From Mastigias papua (taxonomy: Eukaryota > Cnidaria > Scyphozoa > Rhizostomeae > Mastigiidae): 64,000 nucleotides of DNA. The notes under the pieces were generated by a model. The model saw nothing but the letters and a program-made list of their open reading frames with translations, made no database searches and was not told the origin of the DNA. Positions 35,333 to 47,768 of the stretch are shown in pieces; the first letter of the stretch is position 1; each line of letters starts with the position of its first letter. The stretch is taken from positions 8,481,191 through 8,545,190 of the forward strand of contig OZ025269.1 in NCBI GenBank assembly GCA_964019165.1, in the 5' to 3' direction. Made by a program: the position numbers and the translations under genes.

Positions 35333-37699
35333 TTAATACTATATACAGCTATTACTCCTCAATACGTGTTGTAAAAGTGATATTACTGTGGAGCTACTAC
35401 TTACAAGTTTAAATCCGTGTGTGATAGTCCCAAAGCATAATCTTCTAAGTTTATTTTTATAGTGAATTATATAGTGTAGCATTGCTAACATAGTCTGGCC
35501 ATCAAATCACTGCTAATTATTGTTTTCTCAGTGTTTGTTTACATACTTAATTTTGGTTCAGTCCTAGACATGAGGAACAGTACATATACAGATTTTACTA
35601 TCGAAATTCAGTGGATGTGCTTGAGTCCATCGACTAGATGTCGTTTACATTTACTGTTGCACCGAGGTCAGTAGTTTAGTAAAAGTTTCCTACTGAATTT
35701 ATCGCAAATGTGTGATTTAACACGGTTTACAGCTATAAAGGCTTAATACATGTTGTAAATGTGACATTACTGTGCAACTACTAATTATAACCATGAAAAC
35801 TTTTGTAATAGTACCAACGCATAATGTAAGCTTATTTCTTTAGTGAATGTAGCATTGCTAAAACAGTTTGGCTATCCTATTATTGCTAATTCTTGTTATC
35901 TCAGTGGGTGTTTACATACGTAGTTTCGACTCATTGAAAGAAATGATAAGCAGTACATATAATGTTTGTTAAATTGAAATTCAGTGGATGTGCTTGAGTC
36001 CATCGACTAGATGTCGTTTACATCTACTGTTGCACTGAGGTCAGTAGTTTAGTAAAAGTTTCCTACTGAATTTATCACAAGTGTGTGAGTTAACACTGTG
36101 TACAGCAATAAAGGCTTAATACATGTTGTAAAAATGACATTACTGTGCAACTACTAATTACAACTCTAAATGCGTGTGTGATAGTCCTAAAGCATAATCT
36201 AAGACACATTTCAGAGTGAATGTAGCATTCATAATATAGTTTGGCCATCATGTCATTGTTCATTCTTGTTTTCTTAATGTCTGCCTTCATACGCAGTTTA
36301 GGCCCATTGCAAGACATGACCAACAGTACATATACTGTTTGTAAGATCGAAAGCCAGTATATGTGCTTGAATCTCATCGACTAGATCGCGTTTTCATCTA
36401 CTCTTGCACTGAAGTCAGTAGCATAGTAATAATTTCCTGCTCAATTTAGCACTAGGTTGTGATTTAACGATGTCTACAGGTATAAAGGCCTAATACATGT
36501 TGTAAAAGTGACATTACTGTGCAACTACTAATTACAACTTTAAATGCGTGTCTCATAGTCAAAAAGCATAATCTAATCTTACTTCTACAGTGAATGTAAT
36601 ATTGCTAATATGGTTTGGTACGCATATCACTGCTGATTCTTTCTTTCTAGGTGTGTGTTTATACGCGTACTTTAGGCCAATTGCAAGATATGACCAACAG
36701 TACATATGCTGTTTTTAAGATCGAAATTCAATAGATGTGCTTGAGTCGCATAGACTAGATGTCATTTACAACTGCTCTTGCATTGAAGTATGTAGTTTAG
36801 TAATAGTTTTCTACTGAATTTAACGCTTGTGTGTGATTTAACTCTTTGAACAGATTTGAAGGCTTTATACATGTTGTAAAAGTGACATTACTATGCAACT
36901 ACTAATTACAACTTTAAATGCGTCTGTGATTGTCCAGAAACATAATCTTAGCGTATTTCTACCGTGAGCATAGCTTTGCAAACATAGTATGGTCATCATA
37001 TCATTGTTCATACTTGTATTCTCAGAGTTTGTTTACATACGTAGTTTAGGCCCATTGCAAGAAACGACAAGAACACATACATTGTTAGTTAAATGAAAAG
37101 GTAAGTGGATGTGCTTGAGTCTAATCGACTAGATGTCGCTTACATCTACTGTTGCACTGAAGTTGCTAGTGTATTAATAGGTTCGTACTGAATTTAGCGC
37201 TAGTTTCTGATTCAATACTACCTTCAGCTATAAAGGCTTAATACATGTTGTAAAAGTGACATTACAGTGCTACTACTAATAAGAACTATAAATATGTGTG
37301 TGATAGTATCAACCCATATTCGAAGCTTATTCTACAGTGAATGTAGCATTGGAAACATAGTATGGCCATCATATCATTGTTCATTCTTTTTCTCTCAGTG
37401 TCTACGTACATAAATAGTTTAGGCATATTGCAAGAAATTGCCAAAAGTACATATACTGTTTGTAAGATTGAAATTTAATGGACATACTTGAATCTCACAG
37501 ACTAGATGTTAATCATATCTACTCTTGCACTGAGATCAGTAGCTTAGTAGTAGTTTTCTAGTGATTTTATCGCTAGTGTGTGATTTTGCACTATCTATAG
37601 CAATTAATCCTTAATAAATGCTGTAAAAGTGACATTACTGTGCTACTACTAATTACAACTTTAAATGCGTTTGTGATATTCCCTATGCATAATCTAAGC
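35333..37699 (+). repeat. 374-bp satellite array, block 2 (about 6.3 monomers)
   Basis: Continues the satellite in the same orientation as block 1. GTAGTTTAGGCCCATTG-type landmarks recur near 35920, 36292, 36665, 37040 and 37413. Together with block 1 it shows that the 21-kb LINE complex split a single array. It ends at CTTTTCTA (37700-37707), the IS3EU target site. Confidence 0.9.
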
Positions 37700-37734
37700 C
37701 TTTTCTATTGGGCGCCGAACAGGTCAAAATTCTC

Positions 37735-38150
37735 AACTTCATTTATGTGTCCAAAACTCACTTTATTTTGGCTCAACTTCATTTATGCGTCCTGAACTCC
37801 ATTTATTTTGACGCAATATCATTTATGCTTCCTCAACTTCATTTCTTTTGATGGATCTCCATTTCTGCTTCCTCACCTCCAGTTATTTTGGCGCAACTTC
37901 ATTTATGCTGCCTCAACTCCATTTCTTTTGGTGGACCTTCATTTCTGCTTCCTCAATTCCATTTATTTTGGCGCAACTTCATTTATGCTTCCTCAGCTCC
38001 ATGTATTTTGGCGCAACTTCATCTATGCGTGTTCATCTTCATTTATATTACCTCAACTTTTTTCACCATGCTCAACTTTTTTCACCATGCTCAACCTTTT
38101 CCACAATGCTCAACTTTGTCAACATGCTCAACTTTTTCACAATAGTATAA
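37735..38150 (+). repeat. Subterminal minisatellites of IS3EU
   Basis: About ten copies of a roughly 40-bp unit made of CAACTTCATTTATGCTTCCT and CAACTCCATTTATTTTGGCG, followed by five copies of an 18-bp unit, AACTTTTTTCACCATGCTC. The same two repeat types, with fewer copies, occur at 45150-45385 behind the other end. Confidence 0.9.
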
Positions 38151-39669
38151 TGTTCTCTGCGTTATTACGAGCCGCTCTAGATATCAACATGGAAGGGAGA
38201 GAAAGTACTAAGGATGGCCTTGAAAATTACTTTAACGCCTTTAGCTCAATGCTAGTTGCTCATAAAAAGAGCTGGGAAATATAGATGACATAAGTTCAGC
38301 TAGAGACCATAACTCAACGTTTGGATGACGCTGTTGACACTCTAGGACCTCTAGCAGTGGGAAGAATTTCTTTGGGCTGCAGAAGCGAATTAAATAATGT
38401 AATAAGTACGGTACGAAGAATCATAACTCATACAAGTTCTAGACTTCAACAGTCTCAATCAGACTTGATAACCTGCGCATTTTCCTGTGTTAAAGGATCT
38501 CCCAATGGGGTAGGCAAACCTAGCATTGTCATAAAGTAAGAGCAGACTGAGTTTATACGTAGTTTCCACTTTACTTGGAAAAGAATCTCAGAGCTTCTGG
38601 GCATTAGTGAAAGCACCCTGAAAAGGAGACGGCAAGGAATGGCATATGAGACTGTTATAAAGTGGTCTGATATATCAGGTAATTCCTTTATAATAATCTT
38701 AATATTTGCTTTTCTATTTCGTTAAACAGAGAATGACTTTATGCGTTTGAAAGGGTCACTATTACATATGCTAGATTCAAACTTAAAGGAGATTTCAGAA
38801 AAATATAAATACGTTAAGTGAATAAAAAGTATAAAGTAAATTTCTTTGCAAATAACCAACTGGAAAAAATTACAGAAGAAATCCGTGCGATTACGCCAAA
38901 TATTGGTCAACAGAGGCTTCAAGGAGCACTTAGATCTAGAGGTATTCGTGTTCAACGTTGGAGGATCAGGAAAATACTAAGAGAGGTAGATCCATTGGGA
39001 ACTGTTCCTCGCAGGAGATCTATGATTCATAAAAGGAAATATTCTGTTCCCACACCGAATGCGTTGTGGCATATAGATGGCAACCATTAGCTTATTCGCT
39101 GCAGGTTAGTTGTGCATATATGTGTTGACAGGTATTCGAGACTTATTACACACTTACAGTGTACAAACAACAACAAAGCTATTACTGTGCTGGAGCTGTT
39201 TCTGCAAGGAGTAGAAAAATATGGACTTCCCATACGTGTGAGAAGTGATCATGGTCTAGAGAATGTAGCAGTTGCTAAATATATGCTAGATCATCAAGGT
39301 CATGATAATGGTAATATGATAACTGGAAGCTCTGCTCACAATTGCCAAGTAGAAAGAACCCATAGAGATGTGTATGCAGGTGTTCTAACATTTTTTGCAA
39401 AATCATTTCAGGAGCTTGAAGATTCTAACTTACTTGGCCCTTTAAAAGCCATTTACAATTCAGATCCTGAACTATTTGGCATCGATCCTAATGGGCCAAT
39501 TCCTATACCATATGAAGACTATCAAGTGACAGTTCTAGAAGTAGACATTGAATTGACAGCTGCACAATCAACAGCATTGGCAACGTATTGCCACCCATTG
39601 CAAGATGACAATAATAGTGGCAAGAGTATATACCTTAGATGTGTACAAATTCTTAATAGTGGAACATAA
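38140..39669 (+). pseudogene. IS3EU integrase-like (DDE) transposase
   Basis: The N-terminal part (38189-38690) lies in two frames and includes LDDAVDTLGPLAVGRISLGC and an HTH-like RISELLGISESTLKRRR. After an apparent intron or break, 38860-39669 holds the integrase region: ITPNIGQQRLQGALRSRGIR, then catalytic ALWHIDGNH (D), VRSDHGLENVAVAKYML (D) and SSAHNCQVERTHRDVY (E). An in-frame stop (TAG) follows HIDGNH at 39088, and stops near 38820 separate the earlier part. The family is the eukaryotic IS3-like group related to retroviral-type integrases. Stop at 39667-39669. Confidence 0.82.
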
Positions 39670-40049
39670 TAATTTGCTATAAAGAAAGCAGGCTACATGC
39701 CAACAGACCAAGAAAACAACAACCTTTCTGCTTGGTCTCTTTTCTAACAAAATACCTTCTTTCTTAAAACCTAACAGCAAGACATACACATAGTACAGAA
39801 ACCTTGCCCGTTCCAACGAAAGTCTTCAAAATCTGGCTATAACATTAAAAATTTTATTGTCTATGCCTGGCTAAAATCTATATTTCATGGAAAAATTACT
39901 TTATGTAATCAACTTTTTATAAAAGCAATTGCAGAACTGTCAAAATAGCTTAAACAACCTGAAATTTACTTAGATATAACATACAGAAAATTCTGTAGTA
40001 ATCCCCTTTTGTATTTAAAAACAGAACAGTAACAAAACAACAGTAACAG

Positions 40050-40258
40050 CAGGCCTTTCAATGAGACGTGCACGATCGAGCAAGCGCGCATGCACGCGCC
40101 CATCTCAGTTCACGCGCTCATTATGTCGCTCGAGACAACTTTATCAAAGATGCACATACAAGTACCAAGGACAGCTCTCATAATTGATTGCTTAGCGTGC
40201 AAATGACCCCACGCGCGCGATTGGCAGCGCGCGTCATCGTTACTCATTGAAAGGCCTG
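40050..40258. mobile_element. 209-bp GC-rich MITE
   Basis: Ends CAGGCCTTTCAATGAG and CTCATTGAAAGGCCTG are perfect inverses. TAACAG flanks both sides (40044-40049, 40259-40264). The interior is far more GC-rich than the surroundings, with ACGCGCGCG and GCGCGCGT runs near both ends. There is no coding potential. Confidence 0.85.
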
Positions 40259-40439
40259 TAACAGAATGTCAGGGTGGAAGTTATAAAATCAAGAAGCACA
40301 TTATACAATGGAAAATTCCCAGGCAGATGATTCTCTCAGTATACTGGAAAATTCCTCTGACAGCTCATTGTAACTCTCATATGTAGATAGAATATCCAAT
40401 AGAGGCCCACATGTATGTGCTACTGGACTTCTGGCTTCT

Positions 40440-41740
40440 ATATACTTAGAGCCCTATATGATAATTCATATGATATGAAAATATATGATATATGATAAAA
40501 TATTGACCAGTAGCGTACTGAAATTGTTTTGTCTAACGTCAAAAGTTTCTCCGTGTTTCTCCTGTATGTGGTTGTTCGTTGTGTTATCTATTATAACTCT
40601 GAAAGGTTTGTAGCCTTCCCCCTTACAATTTAAGCTATGAAGAGGCTGCTGTTCGTCTTTCATGTCAGGTGTTATTACAAGCAAACTACGTGACTTCCTA
40701 AGTTTCTTGAGTGTTAGCCATACAACGTAATGGTATCCTTCAATTAGCAGTATTCTATTATTTTTGTGACGTAACACTATGGAGTCCTCTGAGCTATTAT
40801 TATTCGATACAAGCTAATTTAGTGGCTAAAAACAGCTAATATACAAGTTACCAAAGGATTACTGGATGCAACCATATTACAGGTTTATGGCTCAGATTTA
40901 ATTGTGTACCTGTATGGAGAAGATTTGTTATCACCCACTAGGTCATAGCCGTAGTCATTCCTGTCAGTTGGTGGGCTATATTGTATATGTTATACACTGT
41001 TACAATTATACTACCAGATTTTCCAACACTCTCTATGTTAGAAGTGAAGTATGCAGGAGACAATACTTGATGTAGCTCTTTAATGTCTCAGTGTAAAGAT
41101 AATTTTGAAGAATTATGCGCTTATATCATATACAGGAGACTAGCTTAATACTGAAAGCCCGCTCAACGCGTGCTCCCCTATCCCCAGTTCAAAAGGTTAC
41201 AGATTAGCCTTGGAAAGACTAACGCTGTGCCGCCATGAAAGCTGCATGGTCTGCATTATTGAGGAGCAAGAATCCAAACAGCTCGCATAGGATCAAGAGA
41301 AGGTGACATCATGGGACTCTGTCATGTAGCACGTGACCTTCGGCCTTGCATTGTGTAAATCGAGGACAATTACGAGAAAAAATTATGGAAAAAATGCTCG
41401 GATACCTGCGCTAGGCTACGTGGCTTCTTGACTTTCATCCTTTCTCTGTACAGCCCCATAGCCTAGCGCAGGTATCCGAGCATTTCTTCCATAATTTTTT
41501 CTTGTAATTGTCCTCGATTTACACAATGCAAGGCCGAAGGTCACGTGCTACATGACAGAGGCCCATGATGTCACCTTCTCTTGATCCTATGCGAGCTTTT
41601 TGGATTCTTGCTCCTCAATAATGCAGACCATGCAGCTTTCATGGCGGCACAGCGTTAGTCTTTCCAAGGCTAATCTGTAACCTTTTGAACTGGGGATAGG
41701 GGAGCACGCGTTGAGCGGGCTTTCAATATTAAGCTAGTCT
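40440..41740 (+). mobile_element. Element E copy A (internally deleted)
   Basis: The copy starts like copy B (CTATATACTTAGAGCCCTAT versus CTATATACTAAGATCCCTAT), then jumps to sequence matching 42540-42800, then to sequence matching 43640-44026, then carries the full 0.6-kb terminal palindrome (41144-41737). About 0.8 kb present in B between 42800 and 43640 is absent. It is adjacent to copy B at a TATATAC. Confidence 0.8.
41144..41737. repeat. 0.6-kb palindrome at the end of element E (copy A)
   Basis: CTAGCTTAATACTGAAAGCC at 41142 mirrors its inverse at 41720-41740. The arms are each about 290 bp (41144-41435 and 41450-41737), with GAAAGTCAAGAAGCC / hairpin tip near 41440. Equivalent palindromes end copies B (44030-44625) and, in part, C and D. 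RNA or single-stranded DNA from this region would form a very long hairpin. Confidence 0.85.
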
Positions 41741-41741
41741 A

Positions 41742-44625
41742 TATACTAAGATCCCTATATGATAATTTATGCCAAACCAATCAGATTGCTCTAAATTGTA
41801 CCACGTGACCTGAATATGCGCACACGAACTCCTCCCAGGGTATTCGTTCCATGGCCCACAGATTTCTGTTGAGGGTAGCCATTTGGGTCTACTACTTACA
41901 TAAAAAGAGATCTGATTTTTATCATTTTTTCTCGCCGAGTTATTCAACTTTCTTCCCATCGCCATTCACAGTAATACTGTTACTACTCCCTGATGGACCG
42001 CGTGTTGTCAGTTTTGCAAGCGGTCATGTAGGACTAAGTAGCTGTATGTGTTATCGCGAGGAGACTTTGATTGCTGTTCTTCCTGGTAAGCCTGCTCTAT
42101 TTTCCTGAAATGGGTTGATTTAAGATTTCTTGTATCTCCTTTGTCCATTTCATCCGTATTCTACAGTTGCGAACCATTACTACCATATAGTTGCTGTGTG
42201 ACTTGGAGGAGAATTTTGTCGGTCTGCTTCCAGTTTACTGCTGTTTTCGCTTGATTTCATTTGCCAAGGAATCCTACTTTTCGAGGATGATATCGCAATG
42301 ACAGATCTTCCTGAGCCGCTTCATTCTCTCTGCTAACCCATAGTGCTTTTGCCGGTAAGTTGTGATAAACCATATAGAAGATATTTTCATGTTGTATTTT
42401 GTGGTATATTATGGTGTATTTCGCTTATTTCTTACGCTTTGTTACCTGACATGTGATAACATTCGGGAAGCTTTCAGTTTGGGTTGTTTTTGCAAGATGT
42501 GAAGTCCCAGTTTTATTTGAGGAAAATAAATTAAGGCGTGATAAAATATTGACCAGTAGCGTACTGAAATTGTTTTTTCTAACTTCCAAAGTTTTGCCAT
42601 GGTTTTCCTGTATGAGGTTGTTCGTTGTGTTATCTATTATAACTCTGAAAGATGTGTAGCTCTCCCCCCGTATGGTTTAAGCAATGAATAGGCTGCTGTT
42701 CGTCTTTCATGTCAAGAGTGATTACAAGCAAACTACATGACTTGCTAAGTTTCTTGAGTGTTAGCCATACAACGTAATGGTATCCTTCAATCTTCATTCT
42801 GGTGTAGTTTCTCTAGAGACACGCGAGGGGATTCCCAAGTTCATCTCACGATCACAGATACATTTGATCCTTTGTTTCCGAACAACTACATTATAGATTT
42901 GTGACTGCAAAGGGTTCTGGAAGTTGTTCGGCAGAGTCCTACTGGACTATTTAATAATTGCTGGGATTTTTAGCCTGCTGTTCACTTTCAGTTATGCTAG
43001 GCCACTCTGACATTGTTTACAGTTGAGACCGGTCTGGGTTGAGATGTTGTTTGTAACTTCTACATAGCTCTTTATGTTTGCAACACAGTTATTTTAGGCT
43101 AGAGCTAGGATGTTATCCAATTTAGTCTGTGGATTATTGCAGTTTGATACTCTGTCTCTGTTTTTTTTCTTGCATTAGTTGAGGAAACAATCGTGTGCAT
43201 TCTCTCCAAAATCTTGAGGGGCGTTTCATATTACTCTCAGTCCCCGTAGCTGATGCCTTACTTACTTCCAGTGCAGTTTGTAGCTGAATCCCAGTACTCT
43301 TTATTTACAACACTTTTATAGTTCTTTTCACTATGGATCGTAGTGTAACTTTTGAGGAGTCAAATTAGGGGTTCCTGTATCCTGAATGTGTCTTTGCTGG
43401 AAAGCTGTTGCTGTAAATTCCATTAATGATTTCCATAGATCATTCTGTACATGATGATTCAGTTTAAAGGGATTACTTACTATTAGATAGCACGATCATC
43501 GCTATTGTGTAGACTTGATTTTTCCGAGCCCCTTACCATCAACTCCCCCACCCCAAATACTGTAATTGAGAATACTGTAATTACTCAAAACATGATTTGA
43601 AGAGTAATATTCTATAGGATGTTACCTGTACATAGCATTATTCTAATATTTTTGTGAAGTAACACTATGGAGTCCTCTGAGCTATTATAATTCGATACAA
43701 GCTAAGTTAATGGCTAAAGAAAGATAATATACCAGTTACCAAAGGATTACTGGATGCAACCATATTACAGGTTTATGGCTCAGATTTAAATGTGTACCTG
43801 TATGGAGAAGATTTGTGATCACCCACTAGCTCATAGCCGTAGTCATTCCTGTCAGTTGATGGGCTATATTGTATATGTTATACACTGTTACAATTATACT
43901 ACGAGATTTTCCAACACTCTCTATATTAGAAGTGAAGTTTGCAGGAGACAATACCTGATGTAGCTCTTTAATGTCTCAATGTAAAGACAATTTTGAAGAA
44001 TTATGCGCTTTTCTCTTATTACAGGAGACTAGCTTAATACTGAAAGCCCGCTCAACGCGTGCTCCCCTATCCCCAGTTAAAAAGGTTACAGATTGGCCTT
44101 GGAAAGACTAATGCTGTGCCCCCATGAACGCTGCATGGTCTGCATTAGTGAGGAGCAAGAATCCAAAAAGCTCGCATAGGATCAAGAGAAGGTGACATAA
44201 TGGGCCTCTGTCATGTAGCACGTGACCTTCGGCCTTGCATTGTGTAAATCGAGGACAATTACGAGAAAAAATTATGGAAAAAATGCTCGGATACCTGCGC
44301 TAGGCTACGTGGCTTCTTGACTTTCATCCTTTTTCTGTACAGTCCCGTAGCCCAGCGCAGGTATCTGAGGATGTCTTGCATAATTTTTTCTCGTAATTTT
44401 CCCCGATTTACACAATACAAGGCCGTAGGTCACGTGCTACATGACAGACGCCCATTATGTCACCTTCTCTTGATCCTATTCGAGCTTTTTGGATGTTTGC
44501 TCCTCAATAATGCAGATCATGCAGCTTTCATGGGGGCACAGCATTAGTCTTTCCAAGGCTAATCTGTAACCTTGTGAACTGGGATAGGGGAGCACGCGTT
44601 GAGCGGGCTTTCAGTATTAAGCTAG
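41742..44625 (+). mobile_element. Element E copy B (left arm of the large inverted repeat)
   Basis: The most complete copy: about 2.9 kb from TATATACTAAGATCCC to ...TTAAGCTAG. From about 41850 to 44337 it is, as far as I can compare, identical to the reverse complement of 50030-52511 (copy D); the outer 100 bp has several differences. Short frames inside (41851-42108, 42453-42659) have no recognisable domain, so I consider the element non-coding or non-autonomous. It belongs to no superfamily I can name. Confidence 0.8.
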
Positions 44626-45120
44626 TATATATACTGTTGGTCATTTCTTGCAATGGGCCTAAACCAGGTATGTAAAGAAGCATTAAAGAACAAGAATGAA
44701 CAATGATATCAAGTTCAAACTATAATAGCACTGCTACATTCAATGTAGGAATAAGTGTAGAGTATTCTTTGCGACTATCACACATGCATTTAAAGTTGTA
44801 ATTGGTAGTTGCACAATAATGTCACTTTTAAAACATTTGTTAAAGAATTAATTGCTGTAGATCGTGTTAAATCACACAGTAGTGCTCATTTCAGTAGGAA
44901 ACTATTACTAAACTACTGACTTCAATACAGGAATAGATGTAAACGACATCTGGTAGATGAGACTCAAGGAGATCCACTGAATTTCTATCTTACAAACAGT
45001 ATATGTACTGTTCGTCATTTCTTGCAATGGGCCTAAACTACGAATGTAAACAAACAGTCACTAAACAAGAATGAACAATGACATCAAAGCCAAACTATAT
45101 TAGCAGTGCTACATTCACTA
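44626..45120 (-). repeat. 374-bp satellite, inverted segment (about 1.3 monomers)
   Basis: All other satellite blocks read on the plus strand; this one reads on the minus strand (AATGGGCCTAAACTACG, AAACGACATCTGGTAGATG). Its left edge abuts element-E copy B inside the ...CAGTATATATAC motif and its right edge abuts the IS3EU end at CTATAGAAAAG. It is inside the proposed inversion. Confidence 0.9.
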
Positions 45121-46494
45121 TAGAAAAGTATGGGGCGCCGAACATGTCAAAACTCTCAACTTCATTTATACTTCCTCAACTCCTTTTATTTTGGCGTAAC
45201 TTCATTTATGCTTCCTCATCTCCATTTATTTTGGCGCAACTTCGTTTATGCGTGCTGAACTTCATTTATATTGCCTTAACATTTTCACCATGCTCAACTT
45301 TTTTCACCATGCTCAGCTTGTTTCACCATGCTCAAACTTTTCAACATGCTCAACTTTTTCAACATGCTCAACTTGTTAACCACGCTCATGTTGCGCAGTC
45401 GTTTGCAAAATGGCAGGGAGTAGTGATAGCAATGTTGATGCATTAATAAACTCTGGCATGGAAAGTATATCCCGTGTCAGGGATATGACATCATCATTGC
45501 CGATCCCAAGTACTCCACTCAACAGATGCCGAGATACTGAATTATCTAAACTTAGAAGGCTCCTCCCAACTTTTAGACCAGCAACTGCAGCCACGAGGAG
45601 TAACAATCCGACACAAATTAGGCCAACGGTCAAACGCCGTAGAGTAGCTAAATGCGAGGCAATGTCCAAAAAGAAAATTGTTCACAGAGATTTAATTATT
45701 CTAAGAAACCCTCAGACAATGAAAATTCCAACTCATGAAGCAATACTAGCTCTGGAAAGGGAAGGAAGCGTAATTCACGATTTTGCATTTAACAGATAGT
45801 GGGGTGAGTATGAGCTTCGTGCAGCTATAAAGAAAGAGATCCCATCACTTCACGATACAGAGTATGAGTTTTTAAAGGTGAGTTTCCGATGTGTTATATA
45901 ATTAGGTTGTGGAAAGTAATGCTTTCTTGCATTTCTGCTTTCTCTGGCACCTTGTGAATTAAGAGAATCAGACACCGAGTGCTCTGTTTAAGCATTTTGC
46001 TATATAGATACCAACATCAAGTTCCTCCTTCAAAGCTTCAAGGATATTGCCACCATTATATTTAAAAGATGTTCTCCTTTCTTGCTATCTACTGATTAGA
46101 GAAGTTGGACATTCAGTTTGATATATAAACCTCCTCTTAAATAAACCTATTGAATGAGTGGTGGACATTGAAGCAAAGCAAATGATGGAGAAGTTAAAGC
46201 AAATGAGGACCAAAGTTCTCAAAAAGACTCCACCCTATGGCTTTTGGATCAATGGGCTTTTGCTCTTTACTACCCTCAATTTTAATTGTATATCATTTTC
46301 AACTGTCTGATATTAAAGCCTATTTACTAATAAACAGTTGCCTACCCTGGTTTCAATGGTGGATGAAAGCTAAAAAACTGAATTAGTGCCATACCATACT
46401 GCAAAAGAAAAATGATTATGTATTTCGATTACAACTTCTTTCTATATACCTGACAATAATTTGCAATTTGTAAGGTGTCATTCCATTCAAGGGA

Positions 46495-47118
46495 TCATAT
46501 GGAACTCTACTAGGGGTGAAAGTTGATTCTAAATTAAAGTTTAACCAACATGTATCTAACATTTGCCAAAAAGTAAACACAAAAATTAGTGCTTTTTCTA
46601 GAATCTCAAATTACCTTAATAAGAAACAATTGATTATTCTCTACAACTCATTTATAACATCTCAGTTTAATTATTGTTCCTTAATATGGATGTTTTGTGG
46701 AAAAGTAGCCAATGAAGACTTAAACTGCACCCATAAGAGAGCACTTCGAATTCTACACAATGACTATTCTTCTTCATTTGAAGAACTTCTACGGAAATCG
46801 AATGAATGCAAAATTCATATCAAAAATTTGCACAAGTTAATGCTTGAGGTTTATAAATGTGTCAACATAGAAAATCCATCTTTCATGTGGAACATGTTCC
46901 TTGAAAAGAGCAGTAGACATGATTTACGCTCTAATAACCTGCTAATGCTGCCTCAAACCAACACTATCAAATATGGAAATGACAGTTTAACCTTTCGAGG
47001 CAGTATATTATGGAACTACCTTGAGAATGAAATTAAAAGCAAAACCTCCGTCTGCTCATTTAGAAAATCTATAAAAAGCTGGAGTGGAGAGGAATGTAAT
47101 TATAAAATGTGTAATTAA
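46495..47118 (+). pseudogene. LINE RT C-terminal fragment in HECT gene intron
   Basis: The frame reads TLLGVKVDSKLKFNQHVSN, NYLNKKQLIILYNSFITSQF, HKRALRILHNDYSSSFEELL, then LRSNNLLMLPQTNTIKYGND, SLTFRGSILWNYL and GEECNYKMCN. This is the conserved end of CR1/Rex-like ORF2. 5' truncated, 200 aa open, TTA/ATT-rich tail to about 47260. Same family as 28783-29148. Confidence 0.85.
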
Positions 47119-47521
47119 AGAAAAAACATCGCTTTGTAAAATTTCATTTTATATCGGTTTCGTGTATATTATTGTAAATAGTTGGTCTAAATTAGTTTAA
47201 CCTATGGTAAAACCAACTTAAAAGAATTTTATTATTATTATATTATTATTATATATTATCTTCTGAAATCAAACTTGGCAAGTGATGCCATTATGGATGC
47301 GGATGCTTTACTGCGTATTTGTGGGCAAGGTGCTGTTTATGTGGGAATCAAATATGCTTTTACATCTTCAACAAGCAGTGAAGAGGACAGTGAGTTAGAT
47401 TGTTTCACTAGCAGCAGACAACTACTCTTTGAAATTCGTTCAGAAATGCAAGAATCTTTTTGTGATCAAGATGTGTGGTTACTGCTTCCCTTACCAAAAT
47501 TGGTTTTAGCAATGTTATTTG

Positions 47522-47768
<247 letters not shown>

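Larger units (their letters stand above)
37708..40440 (+). mobile_element. IS3EU-type transposon, left portion
   Basis: The end begins TTGGGCGCCGAACAGGTC next to CTTTTCTA. A second end of the same sequence, in the same apparent orientation, lies at 45129 next to the inverse of CTTTTCTA. Both are followed by the same subterminal minisatellite. With the 44.3-50.0 kb inversion undone these become the two inverted ends of one element flanked by an 8-bp CTTTTCTA duplication. This half carries the integrase-like transposase on the plus strand and is followed by element-E copies. Confidence 0.7.

Noticed and set aside
35096..35374. Poly-Met and poly-His ORFs
   Set aside because: Translation of the (ATG)n tail of the LINE on either strand; no protein signal.
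37735..38150. CRISPR-like array
   Set aside because: Units are head-to-tail without unique spacers, lie next to a transposon end, and the genome is eukaryotic.
41144..41737. Stand-alone foldback/MITE element
   Set aside because: The palindrome is always joined to the same body sequence (43.6-44.0 kb type), even in partial copies, so it is the end of element E, not an independent insertion.
41851..42659. Genes for 68- and 85-aa proteins, present twice (also 51703-52511)
   Set aside because: Identity follows from the inverted element-E arms; no domain, signal peptide or conserved pattern is visible.
37708..45129. Two separate IS3EU elements in tandem
   Set aside because: Each would lack its second TIR, and the satellite halves and duplications would not match; one element split by an inversion explains all junctions.
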